Below are positions 36,573-47,950 of a stretch of DNA of 64,000 bases, one piece after another. Each line of letters starts with the position of its first letter. The first letter of the stretch is position 1. The notes beneath the pieces were generated by a model. It searched no databases. It was given only the letters and a program-made list of their open reading frames with translations, and had not been told where the DNA came from. The translations under genes were made by a program, and so were the position numbers. Origin of the DNA: Mariannaea sp. PMI_226 (Eukaryota > Ascomycota > Sordariomycetes > Hypocreales > Nectriaceae); the NCBI GenBank assembly GCA_024336345.1, contig JANFOG010000001.1, positions 5,456,001 to 5,520,000 of the forward strand. Reading direction: 5' to 3'.

Positions 36573-38477
36573 ATGACCTATAATATGAATGGAATCCTCC
36601 AGTCTACTTCCCACCGTCTTACGGACTTCTGGGACCCCAGAGAATTCCCAACAAGCCCAAAAATGATGGGGTTCAATATCAATCTCACCACCTCAGCCTT
36701 CTGCATCTTGTTTGTTGTTAGTCTGTGGGCGACAACACAAAGCATCGCCTCGAAGCGAAAGCCATGGATTAGAGTAGGGCGCTCGCCAGGCCCCTTCGGG
36801 CTGAACAGAAGAGCGGCGGTGCAATACACCCAACACCATGGTACGCGAGCATTGTTACGGGAGGGCTATCGGAAGGTGAGATATACATGCCACCTACACA
36901 CATACATCGACAGAAGGCTTATACTAGCGTGTCCGAAACAGCACAGGGACCAAAACTTTGTTATCCAGACAGTTTCGCGAGAACAACTGGTTATCGCGCA
37001 TAAGTTCCTACCTGAAATTCGCATGCTCCCCGAGTCTAAGCTAAGCCACGCACAAGTTGTCATTGATTACTTGGTTGGCGAGCACATTGGTGCTGAGTGG
37101 GCTATGAAAGGTCAACGACATGTTGATGCTGTTCGCGGCCCTCTTACACGGAGCCTAAGTAATCAGTAGCCCTAAAAGGTTACTAGAAATTCTGACTAAT
37201 GCACCTGCTTTGGGTAGAAACCGTGGTCCCCATGATGCAACGCGAGTATCGTCGTACTAGCGAGGCAGTCTTTAGCCAGGTCCCCAAGGAAACCAGTACG
37301 TGTGATGCAGGAAACCCCTTCTTCCCCCTTCCAACAAAAGGACCAGGACATCAACTAACGTACTTGTGTGATAGGGCATATGAACGTATACAACTTTTGC
37401 TACGCCGTGGTTTCGAGCATAACCTCGACGGTGTTCATTGGAGAGGAGCTCGCCCATGGTGGCGGATGGGATAAGATCGTCATGGAGTATTTTCCTGAAG
37501 CCTGGCGCATTCGGAATGCACTTAGCCCATGGCCACGCTTCATAAGGCCCTTGGTTAAACCATTCCTTGTCCCCAACAACCAGCTCGAGGCAATCCTTCA
37601 AAAAGCAGAGCGGTTCCTTGAGGAACCAATCCAGAAGCGGCGCAACCCTGATAACCAAGATGTCGACATTCTCAAATTCCTGGCAGAATATAACGAATCT
37701 CCGAGAAAGGTTGCGCTGCAGATTGTTGGAATTATTACAGCTGCTGTAAGTACAAGTCTTGGTGACTCAGCGTTGGGTGAAGGATACTAATAATAGTTTT
37801 CCAGTTGAACACTTCTACCCATACTCTCACACAAGCGATTTATGATCTCTGCACCCACCCGCAATATATCCCCGACATTCGTGCCGAAGCTATCGAGGCT
37901 TTGGCTAGTGAAGGAGGACAGTGGACATTCGGGGTTAACAAAAAACTCCATCTTCTGGACAGCTTCTTGAAAGAGTCACTGCGCTTGTTCGCTCCAGAAG
38001 GGCGTATGTATTCCAAAGTTCCCAGATCGATAATTCCTTTGAGAATTCTAACCGATACGTTAAGTGGCCGTCACACGCAAAGCAACCTCCTCATTTGGTC
38101 TGTCAGACGGCACATGGATCCCCAAAGGTACATACATCGCCGTTGCTGGAGAAGCCATGGCTCTTGACCCGGATTTTTACGAGGAGCCGAAAGAGTTTGA
38201 CGCACGCCGCTTCCTTGATAAGAAGAACCTACCAATCTCACCCGACCGAGAATTCAGCGGGATTGAGCCGGGCAATGGCATGTGGGGTGCCGGCCGTCTC
38301 ACATGTCCAGGAAGACACTATGCAAGTGCTTTGAGCAAGATGATCGTCGCGAATTTGCTGCTCAAGTACGATATATCATTTCCTGAAGGCCAGACTACAG
38401 CACCTTCTAAAACTGAAGACGATTCAAATGTTTTGCCAGATATGACACGAACAATCCTTTTGATGGAGCGTGACTGA
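36573..38477 (+). CDS. Cytochrome P450 monooxygenase
   Basis: Six exons (36573-36875, 36942-37158, 37218-37295, 37375-37745, 37805-38003, 38065-38477) give 526 residues, the usual size of a fungal microsomal P450. An N-terminal hydrophobic anchor (TSAFCILFVVSLWATT) is followed by a Pro/Gly hinge (GRSPGPFG). The helix K motif is ESLR (near residue 375) and the heme loop is GMWGAGRLTCPGRHY, with the Cys ligand near residue 470. The I-helix is split by an intron (IITAA-LNTST). The junction at 37159-37217 can look like a frameshift, but a 59-base intron with a CTGAC/CTAAT branch region restores the frame as TRSLK-TVVPMM. It is the last gene of the cluster, probably tailoring the acyl chain or a peptide residue. 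Two operator-like sites precede it. The substrate is unknown. Confidence 0.9.
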
Positions 38478-39420
38478 AGCCCGCTACTGACGAAAGGGAA
38501 CTGGCTGGGCCGGAAAAGCTCTCAAACCTATATTGTCAAGCTATTTGAAGGCCTAATAAGTTAGAGGGCTAACAAGCAAGATACTATTACAACCTCCACA
38601 ACTGAAGCTGAGCTCCTAGCCCTAGCCCAGGCTGCAAAAGAGTCTCTTTTCATCGGCCGGCTGTTAACAGAGCTTACTTTAAAGATCGACTACCCGACTA
38701 TCCATATAGACTGTGATAACACTCAGACGATCAACCTTGTTAATATAGAAATAGCTGTCTTAAAGACGAAGCTACGGCATGTTGACATCCACAATCATTT
38801 ATAAAGTACTTTACACTACATATCGGAGGGAGGTTATTATTATCTTAAGATTCTCTATTACTCTCGCTTTGAAGTTATCCTTAAGTACTCTCCTCGCGGT
38901 CTTAATAGTAATTTAAATGCACTCATCTGTTTGCGCTTTTGCTATAGGACAAGGTGGAATATCTATGCAATATCTTACTCCATAAATATTCCCATGCTTT
39001 AGAAAATTATCTATGGAAAGTTATCTATGGAAAATTGTCTATATTATTACCAAAATTGATTAGATTTCCTTATAATAACTTAATATAGATATCTTATGGC
39101 ACTTTTATTTATTTCACATCCCTTCTACTCTAGTGCTGGGGAATGTATTGCTGCTACTTTAGGTATTTATGTAGATATTGTTTACCTAAATATTGGCATT
39201 TGTACTTCGCATTACATTAAATCTGAACTTGCCGAGGGATAGTAAGTTGACTATAGTAGCCAGCTTCTTGCCGTCATTCTCAATCTAGTCACTTGGGGTG
39301 AGAAAGAGCGCCTGAGTGTAGTGTTTCGCTCTTGATTTTGGGTTCCCAAACCATGGCCTCCTTCGAAACTATACAAACAAGACAATAACAACAACGACGA
39401 CCACGACCACGACCACGACG
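38478..39420. other. AT-rich border region with transposon relic
   Basis: The DNA just after the P450 gene is AT-rich and holds a copia RNase H relic (38565-38804). Near 39380-39430 there is an ACGACC-type microsatellite leading into the next frame. It looks like the right-hand border of the biosynthetic cluster. Confidence 0.5.
38565..38804 (+). mobile_element. Ty1/copia retrotransposon RNase H relic
   Basis: An 80-codon open segment resembles the C-terminal RNase H of copia polyproteins. It has the TSTTEAELLALAQAAKE motif, an IDCDNTQTINL segment with the conserved D-N, and KLRHVDIHNH near the end. It is bounded by stops, and the rest of the element was not found nearby. It is a short truncated insertion at the edge of the cluster. 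Confidence 0.7.
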
Positions 39421-39798
39421 ATGACAACGATGATTATGGATGCGGTTTTAGCCGCATTTGATGAGGCCATTGCGGCCAATGACGAGAGGACTCGTCGGCG
39501 ATGCCGGCGAGAAATCGTCTGGCTTCTGCAACAGCAGCAGCAGCAGCAACAACAACAACAACACCCGGCCTCGCCGCCTCCACCACCGCCGCCGCCTCCT
39601 CCTCCTCCTCCTCCTCCTCCTCCGCCTCCGCCTTCTCCCCCCTACCCAGACTCCCCTCCTCCTCCCGATTACTCTCCCCCTCCCCCCCCCCCCTTCTCCT
39701 ACTCCTCCTCCTCCCATTCGTCTGGGGAGCTGGACCCCGATGCGTCGGTCCCTTGGGACATGCTGCTGGAGGACCCACCATTGGAGCAGATGATCTAA
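39421..39798 (+). CDS. Small hypothetical protein with polyGln and polyPro tracts
   Basis: A 125-residue frame. The N-terminus is helical and charged (MDAVLAAFDEAIAANDERTRRR), followed by 11 Gln, then long Pro runs broken by Ser and Tyr, and an acidic tail (PWDMLLEDPPLEQM). Repeat expansion of CAG/CAA and CCN codons explains the middle. The ends are not repetitive and look protein-like, which is the main argument that it is a gene. No domain is recognised. The opposite strand is also open, as expected for such repeats. It might be only a microsatellite-rich locus. Confidence 0.35.
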   Translation: MTTMIMDAVLAAFDEAIAANDERTRRRCRREIVWLLQQQQQQQQQQQHPASPPPPPPPPPPPPPPPPPPPPSPPYPDSPPPPDYSPPPPPPFSYSSSSHSSGELDPDASVPWDMLLEDPPLEQMI

Positions 39799-41133
39799 GT
39801 ATCCTTATCTATGTAAGCTTGAAATATTGACACGATTGTACAGTTTGCAACTAATATAACTTAGAATGTAATGTTGTGTGCATAACTACTATTGCATTCT
39901 TATCTTGATGTGAGTGCTGTTTCTCAATGTTCTAAAAAGGTCGCTGCTAACGTCAGAAGAATTCCTAGTCTCGTGCACGCCCAGTATTCTTAACCCGCCC
40001 ATTTCGTCTTCCTCTCCGTGGCGGGCGGGAGAAACTCTCGGAGTAATGCCCGAGAGGCCAAAGACGAAGCCTTCTCAATCAACTCTACTGCATCTGGCCG
40101 CATTAGTCGGTCAACAAACTCATGCGACAACTCGATTGCCACTCGCTCTAAGGTTCACAACCTACCCGATGTCTATTTCTCTCAATCCGCCGTCTCGTAT
40201 CTCAATCCGCCGTCTCGTCTCTCAATCGGTCGTCTCTCCTCTCATCTCCTCCCATCTTAACATGTCTTCGTTTGTGTTCTCCCGACTACTCTGTTCATAT
40301 CCGCTGGGTCCCTGTGATCCAACATCAAGATAAACCTCCCTGATCTTGCAGGTTTACATTAAAGTGACCGACTGTTCCTTACACTTTTCCCGATAGGCTT
40401 CAACCTAATGCTAACATATATATATTAAGGAGGTTCGCGACCCTCCCTGACCCATTCATCCTATTCACTATACTCTTCTTCCCGCGAGGAGCGCCGAACC
40501 CGCCGAAGCGACACCTCAATTTGGTCAGGCCCATCTCCATACCTGCGTGGTCGTCCTAAGCGTTGCGGTCTCGCAGTAGCCACACCAAGAATGCTGTCGC
40601 CAGTAGCTTCGTACTGAACTCGGCGAATTGAGTGGTGACGGTCGGTTTGGCGGTACTGGTAGAGCTAGCCGCGAGGATTTCCCCAGGATGGATAATGGCT
40701 GGTGATAGTGGCATGTACTTTGCGCGCTAATATATCTTGCTTCCTCCTGCGTCCTGTTCTCTCTCCTGATGTAATTAGCTTGTTGATTCCACACATTTTT
40801 TGTTCCCTTGTCTAAGTGAATTATTCCTATTATTGTACCTCTTAATATCCTACTTAATTAACAACCTTTCTTTTTCGTCTTGATCTCCATATCTAAGGTA
40901 ATTTCCACGCACAGTCTGACTCATTTATGCATCTTGCCATGCCCCTACGAACTTTATTAAATAGGACATGCGAAAGTTTTGTGCACACACATTAGCGAGG
41001 TGCAAATTTTCATTTGTTGTGGCAGCTTAAGTTCGACAAACCTAATCACCCTGTGGACATAGCCTATATATAAGGACCATACTCTTCCACACAACAAGCC
41101 TAAATTAGGTATCCAACTTGAATATCGCTCACT
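39799..41133. other. Intergenic region with short repeats
   Basis: No convincing gene. Around 40170-40245 a TCTCAATCCGCCGTCTCG-like unit is repeated about three times with divergence. A small inverted repeat, GGAGGTTCGCGACCCTCC, lies near 40430. A TATATATAAG box near 41065 sits about 70 bases before the F-box gene and is a candidate core promoter. Confidence 0.45.
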
Positions 41134-42793
41134 ATGGACGCCTCTACCACCAGGCTCTCATGGGGCTCGTTGCCTCAGGAGATTCGCCTCCTTATCTTAG
41201 AGTGCGTCATCATTCCTGAGCACAAACCCGCAGAGGCTACTCCACTCCAACAGTTCCGAAGAGCGTCTTCTTTGGCCACTGTCTCCCGAGAGTGGCAATG
41301 GTTCTTCGAGAAACACAACTTTCGGCGCCTGGTTCTCCACGAGTCAGATCTACCTGCGTTTGCTAAAGTCGTCCGGAGAAAGAACACTACTAGATTGAAC
41401 TACATTACCCATCTGTGGCTTCATGTCGAGCTCGCGACATATGATTGTCGGAGCTGTAGCAAGCCAGAAGACGTAATAACTATTGCCCAGTAAGTGGCGT
41501 TCCTCTCTCAAGGTTTAACTAGAGGCACTACTAATACTCTACAAAACAATAGTAATAACCGAGTCTTTACGACCTCCATGATATATGTACTCGAGACCCT
41601 CTCGTCTTGGAGCGGTATAATTGGAGGCCTTACACTAGAGATTAGCGCGTTCTCGCCCAGCGATACTAGGCACCGTTATTATGAAGTCGAAATGGATAGT
41701 GATTACCCATTCCTGTTTGAAGATGACTTGAAAAGGCGCCTAGGCCTGTTGAATTACCACAGGGAAAAACGTGCAGATATAAGAGCCTCGCTCAATAGCC
41801 ACCGACAGAATACCATACCTGAAGAACGACAGCGGCTCCATGGAACGCCTCTCGAATTCAGGCCATGGTCGTTAAGAAACGCTATGCCTACTCTCCCAAG
41901 TGCTCCTATAGTAAAGGGTCTTCTTATACGCCGACAGTTCTTTAGGGGAATTGCGCTTCCGTCACTTGCAAAACTCTTACGCGAAAGCCTGGTTGCCTTA
42001 GAATGGTTTCGCTTCGAGAGATGGACGAATCTTACTCGAGAACTCGAAATGACTTATTGTAATGGTATGACCCTATATTCTAATGAAACCAAGGACCATA
42101 ACTGATGACTTCTTAGACCTCCAAGAGCACTTAATCCCTGCTCTCCCTGATAGTGTTAGGCGCTTCTTCTTCAACCAATGGCCAAGATGGTCTTCAGGTT
42201 ACCAAGCCATTCAAGTTCAGCCACATATCCGCCTATCGATATCACAATTTATGTCGAAATCATGCCATCGTTTTACTGAGTTCTGCCCTCCCCCTCACGT
42301 CATTACCGAGACGTTTCTAAATCATCTCATCCTAAATGGAAGAGGTAAGGGATCCAAAACTCAGCTGCTCTCTCTGCGGAGCGGAAGACTTCACCCGTCT
42401 ACCGCGCAGGGCCGGGTTACTAGTTTACTAGCGACAGCTGCATATGCAGCAAGAACGCTGCCTCGACTGCGGATTCTGGAGATTTGGAATACGGGTCCTG
42501 GATATGCATACATATTCTGCTATACCCAGGATGATAGTCGCCGAGCTATAATAACATGGCGAAGCACTGGGGGAGACTTATGGATTGCGCACAAGGTCGT
42601 TAAAGCGTGGGCGAACGTTGTTACAACCGGCCAGGTTATGGTGAAAAGAATTCCATTCTTGGAGGTGGACGGAGAGGGGTTGGGGTTTAATGGGAAGTCT
42701 ATCTATCGTCATTTAGCGCTTCGGAGGCTAGTTTTTGACCCAATAACTATGGTAAGACTTGAGGCTGAGGTGGTTCTACAACAGGAGGGTTAG
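41134..42793 (+). CDS. F-box domain protein
   Basis: Three exons (41134-41489, 41553-42064, 42117-42793) give 514 residues. The introns of 63 and 52 bases have GTAAGT and GTATGA donors. The N-terminus has an F-box-like pattern: SWGSLPQEIRLLILECVI, then LATVSREWQWFFEKHNFRRLVL. The remainder (NNRVFTTSMIYVLETLS, LRILEIWNTGPGYA, ALRRLVFDP) resembles the long fungal F-box family in which this head precedes a repeat-like body. Such proteins recruit substrates to SCF ubiquitin ligases, but the target is unknown. There is no functional link to the cluster; large F-box families are common in accessory regions. A TATA-like box lies about 70 bases upstream. Confidence 0.8.
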
Positions 42794-43451
42794 TTAGAGC
42801 AAGCGGAGGAAGTCAACAGCAGAGGACATGTCTGTATTATCTATTTTATATTGCTAGTAGGTTTTATAAAGAGGATATAATATAAGAAATTAAAGAAAAT
42901 AAAAAAGATTAAGGTAGCTATAATAACTTAGTAACTTATAAATAGGGTTAGAATTTAAATATTTGATTTTAGAAGAATCTTTTATTTACTTATTTAAAGA
43001 CATAAATATTTATATATTATAGCTTAATCTAGCTTAGATTATATACTAAAATGGCCCTATAAATTTCCTATTTATATCTAACTCTATATATAAAAAGTTA
43101 TTAAAAATCATACTTTTATCCTATTCTAATTTCTTTATATTCCTACTTAAGCATTCTCTAAAGAGACGCGGCCCGTTTACTCTTCTCTATAAACCATACC
43201 CCTGTCTTCTATCCCTGCTCATTTCACTCTATTGATGGGTCCCATTTCCCTACTTTTCCGCATTTAACGCAATTGAGAAATGGGCCCCGTCTCTCTTATA
43301 TTGCTTTTTCTAATACCTTCTTCAAATAGCAACATTAAATATTAGCTCAGTGTGGTGACTTTGCTCATTTATATCCTTTCTCCTTCTCTCTCCTTCATTT
43401 GATGAAACTTAAACCTCTAATATCTTCAATTATTACTGTTTTTTTATCACA
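42794..43451. other. AT-rich intergenic region
   Basis: Very AT-rich from 42840 to 43150, with runs of TATA and TTAAA that suggest an old RIP-mutated repeat. It is more balanced and pyrimidine-rich towards 43450. I see no gene. Confidence 0.5.
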
Positions 43452-46400
43452 ATGAATGTTACTTCTACTACCCAAAAGAGTCGACAGACAACAATCGTCC
43501 AACTGCATCTAAGTGTAATCTAGAGGCTAGAAGGGCTTGGCTTGTATCTCAATCTGCCTGAACTTGCTATTATTTGTGTGAAGTGCAAGTTTGCCATCAA
43601 AGCGGATAGTGATTGTGTATCTCGTCATCTTGGAGAGAAACATCAGGTTGCGGGGGTTGCCCGCCGCAGTGTCAACAAGCTTGTGCAATCCCTTCAGATC
43701 CCCGACCCAGCTGCACTGCCCTTACGGCGTGATGGCTTGCATCCTCACCCCCATCTTGCCTTACAGAGGGGCATGGCTTGCAAACACTGCAGTTTGCGCT
43801 CAACTAGTGTGAAGGTGATGCTCGACCATCTTGGTGAATACCACCGTCGTGAGATAGATTATGCGAAATGAGGGAAAGGCAGCAGAGCCTGGATAAGGGA
43901 GCACATCCAGGACGATCTTGTGTTTCAAAGCTGGTGTGTCAACGACATTCACCGATCCTAGATCGTCGCTTGTCCGCCAGACACTAAAGAAAAGCTCCAG
44001 CCACTGCCTCTACAGCCTGCCCTGGAACCAATCAAAGCTATGGTCGAACAGTGGCAGGCCGAGGAGCGCCAGCGTCTTAGCCAGCTAACTCAAAGCTCTG
44101 ACAACATGGCCAGTAACGGGACATCTAGTGCCACCCTACTAACTAATTGGCTCTGGCGAACCGATTGAGAACGTATGTTTAGTGCTGTTGGTGTCCGTAA
44201 GGGTATTCTTGTTCCCCTGTCTGATTTGCCTATTTCCCGTGGAGGATATCATCTCGACCTCGGTAGTTACGATGGGAAAGCCTTGCAGAGCTCCGTTGAT
44301 GATGAGGATAGGCTACGCCTGATGGTAGCAGCACTCGATCGGCTCTTCGACTGCTGTGGAGATACTGTGAAACATACTGATGTTTCTATTCGATGTTGGC
44401 TCCGTGGCATATATCCCGGCCGACCAGATAGAGTCCCCTTTGAGCTTGTCATACGCTCAGGTTCCGAGAGGTCATATAGGAACGAATACAAATGTTGTCT
44501 TTGTTTTTGGGTTTGTCTGTGGCGCCTTTCGACTACAATGGCGAGGTCGATTACAGGAAGACGCTTCTCTAGGCCCCAAGCGGCTGCGCTGGAGCGACTA
44601 TGGCATGAACGCGTGTGGCAGGATGAAGAGCCTCTGGAGAGCTTTGCTCCTGACGATGATGCAAGTAACTGCAGTGGGGAGGACGATAGAGTGAAATTCG
44701 ACAACGAGGAAGAGCCCGAAGAGGTGGATGATGAAGATGATGACGATGATGACGATGATGACGACGACGATGGTTATAATAATGCAATTCAAGATGAAGG
44801 GCATGAAGATGATGGGGAAGTAAGCGAGTCTGACAGTCCCATTTGGCCTAGTGAACAACAACAGACCGGAAAGGATGATCCTGCTGCCGATATAGTCTTG
44901 GGACTTCTCTCTTTTATGGTTCAAGAGGGCTTTGAAGATGGCAGATCTAGTTCGTCATTACTTGTCTACTTCAGTGCTATACGTGGCCTTTCTCGTCCAC
45001 AAGGCGATACTTTTCTTCGTCCTAGTCGCTTCACCCCAATTCTCGCACGATTCATCTATTGTGCCCGACTTATCATCCTTGAGGGAACATTGCCTCGCCT
45101 CCCACATCCCTGTATTGGAATCAACGCTCGACCTCGCCATGGACAACTTGAGCTCTTAAACTCTGTGCGCCTTCCAAAAATGTGCGATGGGACAGTATCA
45201 CCGCTTGGAGAGTTCCTTAGCCTCTTATCATACGGTCGTTCACTGGCTCGGTCTGATGGGGCTTTATATCACTTTGAATGGAGTGAGGATGGGAGAGAAA
45301 TTTCATGGGACAATCATTATCAGTTGACTATGAACAAATTTCGTAGTATTGGACATGAGGCCATTCGCTTGGCTACGAAGTCTTACAAGCGCCTAACATA
45401 TGACTGGGAACACCCAAAGCCGGATTTGACAAACATAAGGGACAGGCTTTCGACAGTCACATCTGGCTACTCATTTGTATCCGACCCTGCAAATCGGCTA
45501 TTGGATGCACACCTGGAGTTGTTCATAAGGGCCTGTATATCCCCTGTTGATGGACTCCTTAAGTCAAATGGCCACGGCCAAGCCCAGGCCGGAACCCATG
45601 GCCAATGGAATGCTAATACCGTAAAGGCGTATCTTGGCTCGCACGACGAATTCCTCAAGCAGCTCATGGTTCTCCTGCAGCTTGACGGCGGCCAGAGTGG
45701 ACGAATTACAGAGCTTCTAACCATAGAGTGCTGCAATACTGCTTCACGACTGCGCGGGATTTGTATATGGGGAGGAAGACTTTGTTCTATTACACGTCAT
45801 CACAAAGCTCGCACAACAACCAATGATGAGTTTCAGGTTGCACGCTTTTACTCTCAGCCTGTAACGCAATTGGTATACGATTACCTTGTATACATACGTC
45901 CAGTCGCCTTTTTAATCCTGCGCAAATGTTTTAACTATTGTGCGGGCCACTCGCTGCTTTTTGCGCCAATTTCACGCCGAGGCACTTGGAGCACAAATAC
46001 ATTTCGCCACGAGCTTCAAAGCATTAGCAAGCCTCTTTTAGGAACTTCGTTCGATATGGGGGTCCAGCTCTACCGCCAGATTAGCATAGCAATAACCGAG
46101 AAGCATGTACGGCCGGCAACATCTCACTTCAACCAATATAAAGATAGGTCGAATACAGCAATGAGAGATGTAGCTTATGCATGGCAAAGCGGCCATAGAC
46201 CATTACAAAGAGCGACAACATATGGCCTGGATGGTGTCTTCCCAGACCAGCTCCAGCCTGCTCTACTTCGGATATATGCTAAAATTTCATCGCATTGGCA
46301 TGACTTTCTTTGCCAAGGTGACCTAGCTGATTATTGCAATCACAATCAGGGTTGGTCAATTGTAGACAATATTTCACCTAGTAATATTGTTGCAATATGT

Positions 46401-46535
46401 TCGCAGAAACGTGCATACTCTTTCAAGTCTCCTCAAAAAGATTTACCAAAACGGGTCAAGCAGTATCAAGTTCCTGTCTTAACTGCACCTCATGTAGTAT
46501 CTATTCAAAGTGTGAAGGCAGTGAGGAAGGCATAA
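43452..46535 (+). pseudogene. DUF3505/telomere-linked-helicase-like protein, N-terminal and recombinase-like part, broken by stops
   Basis: One reading frame runs from the ATG at 43452 to 46535 but is cut by TAG 43521-43523, TGA 43869-43871, TAG 43959-43961 and TGA 44166-44168. At least two of these fall where Trp is expected (HRS*IVAC, RTD*E). The segments on either side are in the same frame and match one family: C2H2-like fingers (CVKCKFAI..H..H; MACKHCSLRSTS..H), then the helix-rich body with WLWRT and a LDRLFDCCGDTVKHT segment. An aspartate run (about 44730-44770) follows, then a block resembling the tyrosine-recombinase-like region of these proteins: GGQSGRITELLTIE, TRHHKARTT, TWSTNTFRHELQ, YRQISIAITEKH. 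The helicase domain that can follow in telomere-linked members is missing. The 786-residue part after the last stop could still be translated from 44175. Confidence 0.65.
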
Positions 46536-46663
46536 CGACCGACAAAGATTTATCTATCAGCTCTCCAAGACCAGCAGATCAGGATTGGAGTGTATCAAAT
46601 GTTCCGGCTAGTATACATATATACAAAGAGCTGCCAGGAATAGATACCAGTGAGAAGGTGTCT

Positions 46664-47149
46664 ATGGTTGGCCCATTCATACACCTTCCACAGTTCAATA
46701 TTATGATGTGTCGGCTTTGTCGAGTAGGGGTTTTAGCAGATGGCATCTTAACACACCTATCACAACGGTTACATTCTCGACACTACACATATCAGCAGAA
46801 GCAGGAAATAGTAAAAGGTATCCAAGGTATACCAGACCTCCTACGGACACGAGATGACCTTGGGAGATTTAAGTATCCTGAGGCTGCAATACCGGCTATT
46901 CCATGCTTGAAGCCGCCTGCGATTGATGGCAACCGGTGTTCTCTATGTCCCCGGGTATTTCGACAGATAAAAGGCATCCAGAGGCATTGCAGGGTGGAAC
47001 ATGGGTGGCAGAATGATTGGGTCAAGGGGGGGAATGTAAAAGAGCGGGCTAAAAAGGAACGAAGCGTGCCGTGGACAATAAAAGTCCCCTGCCAACGTTT
47101 ATTTGAAGGAGGTCCAAGTAGTGGGTGGTTTAGAGTAATACCAAGCTAG
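46664..47149 (+). CDS. DUF3505 zinc-finger protein fragment
   Basis: A 161-codon frame, open further upstream from 46397, with two zinc-finger-like units: CRLCRVGVLADGILTHL..H, and CSLCPRVFRQIKGIQRHCRVEH, followed by PWTIKVPCQRLFEGG and SSGWFRV. This order (finger, IPDLLR.. linker, finger, CQR-F, WF-V) is the DUF3505 pattern seen at the N-terminus of many large fungal proteins, including OrsD-like ones. Only this N-terminal module is present here. The frame differs from the upstream pseudogene, so it is a separate unit, probably a truncated member of the same family. The internal Met at 46664 is a guess for the start. Whether it is expressed is unknown. Confidence 0.5.
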   Translation: MVGPFIHLPQFNIMMCRLCRVGVLADGILTHLSQRLHSRHYTYQQKQEIVKGIQGIPDLLRTRDDLGRFKYPEAAIPAIPCLKPPAIDGNRCSLCPRVFRQIKGIQRHCRVEHGWQNDWVKGGNVKERAKKERSVPWTIKVPCQRLFEGGPSSGWFRVIPS

Positions 47150-47410
47150 AGGTAGTTAGATCAATAGACTGGAATTTAGTATATAGCGTTTCAAGCCGAA
47201 GGCGAGGAGGGTTAGCGGCAGGGTTAGGGGTGGCTGATTGAGGGCTGTTAGAGTAATAAGAGAGGTAATAAAGTTGTTAAAGGAGTTTTCAAGTTAGTGG
47301 ATATACTTTTAGCTAGTAAGGTCTACAGTTTCAAGAATCAGACACAATTGGCTGAATATCATTTACCAGATCAAGTTCCGCACATCCTGTATATATAGGC
47401 ACCCAAAAGC
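47150..47410. other. Short spacer between family fragments
   Basis: A 260-base spacer between the DUF3505 fragment (+) and the minus-strand relic. I see no gene in it. Confidence 0.4.
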
Positions 47411-47950
47411 GATGGGTTATGGTGCCAGACATGCCGATACGTTACGCGCGAGGTCAGAGTTATGCAGCGCCATTGTAAAGAGCATCATAACCCGTCGTCG
47501 TATTGCCGTGTCGGTGTGGGTGACTGTATCCGCGCATCGATCAAATAGCCTGTCCAGCGCGTGGATGGTAGCACGCAGCCTGGCCCCGTCGCTAGCCGGG
47601 CTTTCAATCGGTTTCCCGACGTATGTTTCAAGATAGTAGGGCCCATCCATCTTACAGGCGTTTCATATAGTGTAATAAGGGAACGCCGGCTTGCATTCGC
47701 GAAGAAAGCCTCCCATCCCGTCCGGCGCATCCAGTTGCACACGAGGATGGGCGACAGTGGCTCCCTGGCCGTACGAGGGCTATGCCGTGCAGATGACGGG
47801 AGCGGCGAAGATAACGACGCGCTGTTAAGGCGCTGTAGCTCGGTGGCACAGATAGCTTCGGCTTGCCTGTCTAACTCGGCGTCCTTCACAGTCGAGGAAG
47901 CTAGACTAGGCTTTTCTACGGCAGTGGTAGGCACGCACTTCTTAATAGAT
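47411..47950 (-). pseudogene. Inverted, frameshifted relic of the DUF3505/TLH-like family
   Basis: Read on the minus strand, an N-terminal part (NWMRRTGWEAFFANASRR) is followed, after a shift to another frame near 47640, by YYLETYVGKPIE and ALDRLFDRCADTVTHTDTAI. These match HLDLGSYDGKAL and ALDRLFDCCGDTVKHTDVSI of the plus-strand pseudogene at 44260-44395. The copy ends soon after, at about 47411. It keeps the Trp codon of RTGW that has become a stop in the plus-strand copy. It is a truncated, inverted second copy and not a working gene. Confidence 0.6.

Noticed and set aside
37159..37217. Frameshift in the P450 (an extra G in TTTGGG)
   Set aside because: A 59-base intron with good donor, branch and acceptor restores the frame with no base change needed.
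39434..39830. Arg/Glu/Leu-rich frames overlapping the polyQ/polyP locus
   Set aside because: These are other-frame readings of CAG and CCN repeats.
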